Assembly: GCF_003149045.1 (NCBI RefSeq)
Contig: NZ_QGDU01000004.1
Span: forward strand, 62,001 to 126,000
DNA from: Fibrobacter sp. UWR4
GTDB lineage: Bacteria; Fibrobacterota; Fibrobacteria; Fibrobacterales; Fibrobacteraceae
DNA: 64,000 nt
Reading direction: 5' to 3'
Part shown: positions 58,771 through 64,000 of the stretch, piece by piece
Layout: each line of letters begins with the position of its first letter
How positions within the stretch are numbered: position 1 is the stretch's first letter
Notes under the pieces: model-generated
Told to the model about the DNA's origin: nothing
What the model saw: only the letters and a program-made list of their open reading frames with translations
Database searches by the model: none
Translations under genes and position numbers: made by a program

Positions 58771-59961
58771 ATGAATAATTTTACCTTCTATAGTCCTACA
58801 GAATTTATTTTCGGTCGTTCTACGGAATCCCAGGTGGGGAACCTTTGTGTTAAGCATGGCGCCAGCCGTGTGATGATTATTTACGGTAGCGGAAGTGTGG
58901 TGCGCTCCGGCCTTTTGGATCGCGTGAAGAATTCTCTGAAGGCTGCCGGCGTTGAATTCGTTGAAATGGGCGGCGTGCAGCCGAACCCCATCGATACCAA
59001 GGTTCGGGTCGGCCTTGAGATTGCTCGCGAATTTAAGCCGGATTTTTTGCTGCCGGTGGGTGGCGGTTCCGTGATTGATACGGCCAAGGCTATGGCGGTG
59101 GGTTACTTTTATGAAGGTGATTTCTGGGATCTTTATGAAGTGGTGGATGGAAAGAAAAAGGCTACGGCAAATCGCGCGCTGCCCATTGGCGTGGTGCTGA
59201 CCATTCCTGCGGCAGGTTCCGAGGGCTCCGGCAATTCCGTCATTACCAATACAACGACGAAGGTGAAGGTGGGTATCCGCTATCCCATGCATTTGCGCCC
59301 GAAGTTTGCTGTGATGAATCCGGAACTGACCATGACGCTTCCGGAATGGCAGACGGCAAGCGGCGTCAGTGATATGATGGCCCACATTCTGGAACGTTAC
59401 CTCAGCAATACTCCCGATGTGCAGATCGGTGACCGCCTTGCAGAAGGAATGCTTCTTGCCATTATGGAATGTGCCGAGAAGGTCATTGCAAATCCCAATG
59501 ATTATGAAGCTCGCGCCAACATCATGTGGAGCGCCACGGTGGCTCATAACGATACATGCTCCATTGGTCGCGTAGAAGACTGGAACAGCCATGCCATGGA
59601 ACATGAAATTTCTGCGGAGTACGATGTGACCCACGGCGCAGGCCTTGCGGTGATTTTCCCTGCGTTTCTGCAGTATGCGGCCAAGCATAACCCTCACAAG
59701 GTTGCCCAGCTGGCTCATCGCGTGTTAGGCGTTGCGAACTCCGGCGACGAAGCTGCCGACGCTATGGCGGGTGCTCTTGCCCTCAAGACCTGGCTCCACG
59801 ACAAGCTTCACATGCCCGTGACATTCGCACAGCTTGGCATAGAAAATCCCAACCTGGAACTTTTGAACGAACGTCTCCATAAGTTGAAAGGCGTTGTCCT
59901 CAAGGGCTATATGGATTTGGATGCTGCCGCCACCATGGAAATCTATAAGCTGGCTTTGTAG
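58771..59961 (+). CDS. Iron-containing alcohol dehydrogenase, YqhD/BdhA-like
   Basis: A 396-residue cytoplasmic NAD(P)H-dependent enzyme of the group III metal-dependent dehydrogenases. LPVGGGSVIDTAKAMA is the nucleotide-binding motif; SGVSDMMAHILERY, NSHAMEHEISAEYDVTHGAGLAVIFPAFL supply the Asp and His metal ligands in the family order. FTFYSPTEFIFGRSTESQVGNL and the length match YqhD/butanol dehydrogenases, which reduce aldehydes to alcohols in fermentation or aldehyde detoxification. The true substrate is unknown. ATG 58771 has no strong Shine-Dalgarno. Confidence 0.9.
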   Translation: MNNFTFYSPTEFIFGRSTESQVGNLCVKHGASRVMIIYGSGSVVRSGLLDRVKNSLKAAGVEFVEMGGVQPNPIDTKVRVGLEIAREFKPDFLLPVGGGSVIDTAKAMAVGYFYEGDFWDLYEVVDGKKKATANRALPIGVVLTIPAAGSEGSGNSVITNTTTKVKVGIRYPMHLRPKFAVMNPELTMTLPEWQTASGVSDMMAHILERYLSNTPDVQIGDRLAEGMLLAIMECAEKVIANPNDYEARANIMWSATVAHNDTCSIGRVEDWNSHAMEHEISAEYDVTHGAGLAVIFPAFLQYAAKHNPHKVAQLAHRVLGVANSGDEAADAMAGALALKTWLHDKLHMPVTFAQLGIENPNLELLNERLHKLKGVVLKGYMDLDAAATMEIYKLAL

Positions 59962-60007
59962 AAGTACAAAACTGATTTTGTATATTGGGTAGAAAAGGGA
60001 GGTCGGT

Positions 60008-60490
60008 ATGGATATTCAAAAGAAAAAAGTTCCAAAGGATAAGGCCTGGTCTGTGGCAACCAAGACTGCAGCTTTGACAGCCCTTGGCTTGATCGCTGGA
60101 TTAGGGCTTGGGGCCTGTTCCAAGGAAGAACCTGAACCTATTATTTTCGGCGATGTGGGAACGGATTTGACTGTTTCTATGCAGGTAAAATCTCCGGATT
60201 CCACAAAGGCTGACTCTATATGCGTTCGTGATTCCGTAAAGACGGATTCTGCTGTTTCAACAATTGAACAAAAGCTTTCCAAGATGAAGGATAAGGGAAC
60301 TCCAGCTCCGATTGCAGGAATGCCTTCTGCTCGTTCAATAAAAATAAAAAGAGCCAAGGTCGATTCCTCCATCGAGCTAAGCCCTACGCCATCCTCTGCG
60401 TCGAGTTTGCTTAAAGCTTTACGCGAAGGACGCCATGTTCCTGATGCCACACGCGGGGTTCCCAGTGGCCCGGACGGGGATAATGACTAG
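60008..60490 (+). CDS. Hypothetical lipoprotein
   Basis: A 160-residue predicted lipoprotein. The N-terminus has a polar stretch (DIQKKKVPKDKAWSVATK) before the hydrophobic core TAALTALGLIAGLGLGAC, with a LGAC lipobox at about residue 36. The mature part is low-complexity, rich in Ser, Lys, Asp and Pro (SPDSTKADSICVRDSVKTDSAVS) and has no recognised domain. Start ATG 60008 has a strong GGGAGG Shine-Dalgarno. It stands alone, with a terminator after it. Confidence 0.65.
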   Translation: MDIQKKKVPKDKAWSVATKTAALTALGLIAGLGLGACSKEEPEPIIFGDVGTDLTVSMQVKSPDSTKADSICVRDSVKTDSAVSTIEQKLSKMKDKGTPAPIAGMPSARSIKIKRAKVDSSIELSPTPSSASSLLKALREGRHVPDATRGVPSGPDGDND

Positions 60491-60498
60491 AGGTGATT

Positions 60499-60530
60499 TA
60501 AGCACTGTTGCAAAACAGTGCTTTTTCGTA
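60499..60530 (+). terminator. Terminator of the 60008-60490 lipoprotein gene
   Basis: AAGCACTGTT gcaa AACAGTGCTT stem, then TTTCG. Confidence 0.8.
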
Positions 60531-60579
60531 TGCAGAGCAACTTATACTATATTGTGATTGTTAAAACTAAGGAGTTTTT

Positions 60580-61410
60580 ATGTCCGTACAGGTTATGGTA
60601 AATGGTATTCCGGGTAACATGGGCAAGATCGTTGCTGAAACTTGCGTTGCCCGCGGTTTGGAACTTGTTCCCTATTCCCTCACTGGTGAAATCATCGTTG
60701 AAAATGAATCCGAAGTGGCTGGCAAGACTGTTCAGCTCTTGAAGCCCAGCAATCGTGAAGAACGCATCGGTGAAGTTCTTGCCAAGTACCCCAACCTGAT
60801 CTGCGTGGACTACACTCATCCCACCGCGGTGAACGACAACGCCGCTTTCTACGTCAAGCACAAGATTCCCTTTGTCATGGGTACCACCGGTGGTGACCGC
60901 GAAGCTTTGACCAAGCTGGTTGCAGAAGCGAACCATCCCAGCGTTATCGCTCCCAACATGAGCAAGCAGATTGTTGCTTTCCAGACCATGATCGAATGGC
61001 TGGCTACCGAATTCCCCACAGCATTCAGCGGCTATAAGCTGTCTGTGGTTGAAAGCCATCAGAAGACCAAGGCTGACACCAGCGGTACCGCTCGTGCAGT
61101 GGTTGGCTCCTTCCAGAAGATGGGCTTCGAATATACTCCGGACGATATCGAAAAGGTCCGCGATGAAAAGAGCCAGATGGAACGTATGCACGTGCCCGAA
61201 GAATACCTGGGTGGCCACGCATTCCACACTTACAATCTGGATAGCGAAGACGGCACCGTCCACTTCGAATTCCAGCACAATGTCTGCGGCCGTAAGATCT
61301 ACGCCGAAGGTACTGTGGACGCCGTGAACTTCCTGGCCGAACAGATTGCCGCTGGCACTGCAAAGCCCTTCAACATGATGGACGTCCTCCGCTCCGGAAA
61401 GATGAGATAA
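60580..61410 (+). CDS. dapB: 4-Hydroxy-tetrahydrodipicolinate reductase, plant-like type
   Basis: A 276-residue NAD(P)H enzyme of the diaminopimelate pathway that reduces hydroxy-tetrahydrodipicolinate. VMVNGIPGNMGKIVAETC is the nucleotide-binding loop, VDYTHPTAVNDNAAFYVKHKIPFVMGTTGGDREAL and APNMSKQIVAFQTMIEWL are typical, and ESHQKTKADTSGTARA matches the substrate-binding S-H-H/Q-x-x-K-x-D-x-P/S-S-G-T-A motif. His-Gln replaces the usual His-His, as in plant-like DapB2 proteins, and the length fits that clade. Start has AAGGAG. It supplies the substrate of Ddh (2492). No dapA is adjacent. Confidence 0.88.
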   Translation: MSVQVMVNGIPGNMGKIVAETCVARGLELVPYSLTGEIIVENESEVAGKTVQLLKPSNREERIGEVLAKYPNLICVDYTHPTAVNDNAAFYVKHKIPFVMGTTGGDREALTKLVAEANHPSVIAPNMSKQIVAFQTMIEWLATEFPTAFSGYKLSVVESHQKTKADTSGTARAVVGSFQKMGFEYTPDDIEKVRDEKSQMERMHVPEEYLGGHAFHTYNLDSEDGTVHFEFQHNVCGRKIYAEGTVDAVNFLAEQIAAGTAKPFNMMDVLRSGKMR

Positions 61411-61437
61411 ATAGTAGACAGTCGGAAGTAGACAGTT
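61411..61437 (-). repeat. Heptamer repeat array, minus orientation, after dapB
   Basis: On the minus strand CTGTCTA CTTCCGA CTGTCTA CT, period seven. It faces the plus-strand array at 61482, with a GCGCAC-TGGT-GTGCGC hairpin (about 61451-61466) between them. Confidence 0.7.
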
Positions 61438-61481
61438 CTTTTTTAGTAAGGCGCACTGGTGTGCGCGATTTATAATGGACA

Positions 61482-61510
61482 TCCTACTTCCTACTTCTAA
61501 CTTCCTACTA
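61482..61510 (+). repeat. Short heptamer array before the permease start
   Basis: Four units (CCTACTT, CCTACTT, CTAACTT, CCTACTA) end four bases before ATG 61515, without a Shine-Dalgarno sequence. Confidence 0.75.
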
Positions 61511-61514
61511 GTTC

Positions 61515-62531
61515 ATGCGCTCCTATATCCTTAGACGCTTGCTTTTGATGATCCCGACTCTCATCGGGATTTCATTGGTATGCTTCATCCTCATTCAGCT
61601 GTTGCCTGGTGGTCCGGTGGAAGAAATGATTTCCCGTGCCCAGGCTGCTGCCGCCATGAAGGGTGGGGTAGACGCGTCCAAGGCTCTGTCCCCGGACCAG
61701 ATTGCACAAATCCAGGCGTACTTTGGCTTTGACCAGCCGGCCTGGAAACGCTACCTGACGTGGCTCTGGAATGTGCTGCATCTGGATTTCGGCTCCAGCT
61801 ATACCTATGGCTTGCCTGTCTGGGATGTGATTTCCAGTCGTTTCCCCATTTCCTTGTTCTTTGGCTTTACCTCCTTCTTCCTTAGCTATCTGGTCTGTAT
61901 TCCTCTTGGCTTGTGGAAGGCTGTTCATCACGGCAGCAAGATGGATTCCTTAACTTCTGGAGTCATCTTCTCCGGCTATGTGATGCCCGGTTACGCTCTT
62001 GGAATTTTGCTGATCATTTTCCTCGCAGGCGGATCCTACCTGGATATTTTCCCACTGGGCGGCCTCACCTCCGACGACTTCGAGGACTTCAGTTTCTTTG
62101 AAAAAATCGGGGACCTGGCCCATCATCTGGTGCTGCCCATCTTCTGCTACATGATCGGGGAATTCGCTTTCCTTACGTTCCTCATGAAAAATTCCGCACT
62201 GGAAGAACTGGGAAGGGACTATATGCGTACCGCACTTGCCAAGGGCTTGAGTTTTAAACAGGCTCTGGTCCGCCATGCCCTCCGCAACGCCTTGATCCCC
62301 ATTGCTACCCGCCTTTCTGAAATCTGTACCTTGATGTTTGCGGGTGCGTTGCTGATTGAAAAGGTTTTCGATATTGACGGTATGGGACTTCTCTATTACA
62401 ACTCCATGGTGAACCGCGACTATAACGTGGTGATGGGGGTAATCTTCCTCAGTAGCCTAATGGCCTTGATTGGACGCCTCTTCAGCGATATCCTTTATAC
62501 CGTCGTTGACCCTAGAATCAAATTTTCTTAG
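61515..62531 (+). CDS. Peptide-type ABC transporter permease (DppB/YejB family)
   Basis: A 338-residue inner-membrane permease with about six transmembrane helices, first MRSYILRRLLLMIPTLIGISLVCFILIQLLPGGPVE, the standard DppB/OppB/YejB opening. The coupling motif RTALAKGLSFKQALVRHALRNALIP is the E-A-A loop that contacts the ATPase. VFDIDGMGLLYYNSMVNRDYNVVMGVIFLSS is a conserved C-terminal region. The long loop with QAAAAMKGGVDASKALSPDQIAQIQAYFGFDQP resembles YejB of the microcin C/oligopeptide system. The partner permease, ATPase and binding protein are not next to it; a kinase gene follows 54 bases later. Substrate is therefore unknown. Confidence 0.87.
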   Translation: MRSYILRRLLLMIPTLIGISLVCFILIQLLPGGPVEEMISRAQAAAAMKGGVDASKALSPDQIAQIQAYFGFDQPAWKRYLTWLWNVLHLDFGSSYTYGLPVWDVISSRFPISLFFGFTSFFLSYLVCIPLGLWKAVHHGSKMDSLTSGVIFSGYVMPGYALGILLIIFLAGGSYLDIFPLGGLTSDDFEDFSFFEKIGDLAHHLVLPIFCYMIGEFAFLTFLMKNSALEELGRDYMRTALAKGLSFKQALVRHALRNALIPIATRLSEICTLMFAGALLIEKVFDIDGMGLLYYNSMVNRDYNVVMGVIFLSSLMALIGRLFSDILYTVVDPRIKFS

Positions 62532-62585
62532 AAAAATTCTTTCGTCTTTCGTCACTCGTCCCACGTCTTTTATATATTGCTAAAC

Positions 62586-63599
62586 ATGAATAACGAAATG
62601 ATTTCTCCTGCTGTTAAAGATTTTCTGCTCTCTCACGGCTATGCCGAAAATTTTGAAGTATCCAATATTGCCGGTGCCGGTTCGGGCCGCAAGTATTTTA
62701 GAATCGCCAGTGGCGATCGCTCTTGTGTTCTCCAGGTTTCCGCGACAGTAGATGATGATTTCAAGCGTTTTGTGGATTATTCCGTGGCATTCCGTGATTT
62801 CGGTCTGCCGGTTCCTAATGTCTATTTCGTGGACGAAGCTAGTTGCTCTGTTCTTCAGGAAGACTTGGGGGCACACAATGTGCTGGACGAGGTCCGTCCT
62901 TCCGGTCAGGGAAAGTCCGGCAATGTTCGCATTATCTACCCGGTTATTATTGATGCCCTGATCAAGTGGCAGGAAGTGTCCCGCTCTCTGTTCAGCGCTC
63001 GTTCCGACCTGTGGCTTCGTCGTTTTGACTTCGCTGCCCTCAAGTGGGAAACGGATTATTTTACCGATAACTTCCTGAAGGCTCATGTGGGTATCCAGGA
63101 AATTCCGGAATCCGTACGTAACTGCTACTCCATGCTGGCTCTGACTGTGGACGCTCAGCCCAAGGTTCTGATGCATCGCGATTTCCAGAGCCAGAATATC
63201 ATGGTAAAGCCTGATTCCGAAGTGGCGTTCGTGGATTATCAGGGCGCCCGCCGTGGTTCCATGTTCTACGATCTGGCTAGCCTCCTGTGGGATCCCTACG
63301 TAGGTCTTTCCCTCACAGAAATTAAGGACTTCTTTGAATATTGGCGCACAATGTTCAGAGAAACCAAGATCTACACGAAGGAAGATGCCTGGGAAGCGTT
63401 TATCCATGCAAGTCTCCAGCGTGTCATGCAGGCTATGGGTGCATATTGCTTCCTTTCCAAGGTAAAGGGCATCCAGAAGTTCGAACAGTACATCGAACCG
63501 GGCAAGGCTCAGCTCCGTGTCCTGTTTGGCGAGTTCAAGAAGATTGCCAAGGTGACCAGCCCGGAAGTCTTTGACTTCATGGAAAAGGCTCTGGCTTAA
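62586..63599 (+). CDS. Aminoglycoside-phosphotransferase-fold kinase, AmgK-like
   Basis: A 337-residue kinase-fold protein. MHRDFQSQNIMVKPDSEVAFVDYQGARRGSMFYDLASLLWDPYVGL contains the catalytic H-x-D-x-x-x-x-N (Asp as base) and the metal-binding D-Y-Q (DFG equivalent). IAGAGSGRKYFRIASGDRSCVLQVS is the nucleotide-binding region. The layout and D-Y-Q-G-A/D-x-x-x-G motif resemble AmgK, which phosphorylates MurNAc at the anomeric carbon in cell-wall sugar recycling; other phosphotransferases are possible. A MurU-like nucleotidyltransferase stands at the far start of the window, but not adjacent as in Pseudomonas. A TTG three codons earlier is a weaker start than ATG 62586. Confidence 0.72.
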   Translation: MNNEMISPAVKDFLLSHGYAENFEVSNIAGAGSGRKYFRIASGDRSCVLQVSATVDDDFKRFVDYSVAFRDFGLPVPNVYFVDEASCSVLQEDLGAHNVLDEVRPSGQGKSGNVRIIYPVIIDALIKWQEVSRSLFSARSDLWLRRFDFAALKWETDYFTDNFLKAHVGIQEIPESVRNCYSMLALTVDAQPKVLMHRDFQSQNIMVKPDSEVAFVDYQGARRGSMFYDLASLLWDPYVGLSLTEIKDFFEYWRTMFRETKIYTKEDAWEAFIHASLQRVMQAMGAYCFLSKVKGIQKFEQYIEPGKAQLRVLFGEFKKIAKVTSPEVFDFMEKALA

Positions 63600-63608
63600 T
63601 GTTTTGAA

Positions 63609-63637
63609 AGTGAACGGCAAATGGCCGTTCATTTTCG
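63609..63637 (+). terminator. Terminator of the AmgK-like gene
   Basis: TGAACGGC aaat GGCCGTTCA stem, then TTTTCG. Confidence 0.75.
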
Positions 63638-63679
63638 TATCCAGTCATCGGGTGGTTAGGAAGAAACACTCAGGTGATT

Positions 63680-64000
63680 ATGGCTTTAGTTTATACAAAA
63701 TTCTATGCAGGCAGCGAAACCTTTGGACGTGCTCTGGGTTTTGCTTATGACGCTCTTGTTCACGGTCCTTGCGCCTTTGACGCAAACACTACTTGGGCTG
63801 GCCTTGTGGAACGTGTAAGGCAGGGCGTGTACATGGGTGAGGGCCTGCTCTTGCCTCATACCCGAGTGAAAGGTCTTGCAGAACCTTTGATGGCTTTTGT
63901 GGTTTGTCCGGAAGGTTTATCCGATATTGAAATCCGTGGGGGAGAAAAGGCTCAATTTATGTGCGTCCTTCTTTCTCCGGCTGAATCCGCAACCGCTCAT
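63680..64000 (+). CDS. PTS EIIA-2 domain protein, PtsN-like (3' end outside window)
   Basis: The first 107 residues of an open frame that continues past the window. MALVYTKFYAGSETFGRALGFAYDALVHGPC leads to TTWAGLVERVRQGVYMGEGLLLPHTRVKGLAEPLMAFVVC, where LLLPHTR is the phosphorylated His motif of fructose/mannitol-type PTS IIA and nitrogen-PTS PtsN proteins. Such stand-alone IIA domains usually regulate rather than transport. The start is preceded by CAGGTGATT. Whether a further domain follows cannot be seen. Confidence 0.75.
   Translation, partial: MALVYTKFYAGSETFGRALGFAYDALVHGPCAFDANTTWAGLVERVRQGVYMGEGLLLPHTRVKGLAEPLMAFVVCPEGLSDIEIRGGEKAQFMCVLLSPAESATAH

Overview
The window looks like chromosome from a Fibrobacter species (phylum Fibrobacterota), close to F. 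succinogenes. This is inferred from several traits: serine-rich Ser-Ser-Ser-Ser-Glu linkers in exported proteins, a run of plant-cell-wall enzymes (PL1 pectate lyase, GH5, GH8, GH74, GH2-like), C-terminal type IX-style sorting domains, many SUMF1-type and lipoprotein genes, and meso-diaminopimelate dehydrogenase. I see no prophage, insertion sequence, integrase, CRISPR array, rRNA or complete tRNA. The window is core and polysaccharide-degrading chromosome, decorated with several families of small non-coding repeats.

Layout. 1-4.6 kb: a sugar nucleotidyltransferase cut by the window edge, trmJ, dut, ddh and a manganese pyrophosphatase. 4.6-8.3 kb: lipoproteins, an M15-like peptidase and a SUMF1 protein. 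8.3-13.6 kb, minus strand: tilS-ftsH-folP-cdaA. 13.6-16 kb: two structured intergenic regions that may encode small RNAs, flanking proA-hisI. 16-23.9 kb: a GH2-like protein, rplU-rpmA, asd, a coiled-coil membrane protein, ssb and a NamZ-like muramidase. 24-31.8 kb: pectate lyase, leuCD, GH5 lipoprotein and an unknown protein. 32-34.7 kb: a lipoprotein and a membrane-anchored M23 peptidase with a small upstream partner. 35-42.4 kb: one giant 2,435-residue tandem-repeat surface protein. 42.6-48.6 kb: GH74, an ABC-F protein and GH8. 48.8-53.3 kb: a 1,491-residue CoA-dehydratase-activase-like protein. 53.4-58.2 kb: ruvX, a diguanylate cyclase, a nitroreductase, a lipoprotein and purB. 58.4-64 kb: a small membrane protein, an alcohol dehydrogenase, dapB, an orphan peptide-type permease, an AmgK-like kinase and a PTS IIA protein cut by the window edge.

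How the genes fit together. ddh, asd and dapB belong to the diaminopimelate/lysine branch. NamZ, the AmgK-like kinase and the MurU-like nucleotidyltransferase could form a muropeptide-sugar recycling route. The M15 and M23 peptidases and CdaA add to the cell-envelope theme. PL1, GH5, GH8 and GH74 are exported enzymes acting on pectin, cellulose/beta-glucan and xyloglucan.

Most unusual signals: (1) the giant surface protein has 22 repeats with a strict period-of-three superstructure, since every third repeat (2, 5, 8, 11, 14, 17, 20) carries an insert at the same place; (2) tandem 7-base repeats run almost up to the start codons of several genes that lack a Shine-Dalgarno sequence; (3) a dispersed GTCAT-hairpin repeat has copies that covary in the stem; (4) six TTACCYATAAA half-sites form three evenly spaced inverted pairs upstream of purB; (5) an ABC-F ATPase has one of its two composite ATP sites degenerate on all sides. 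All calls come from reading the sequence only; no database search was run.
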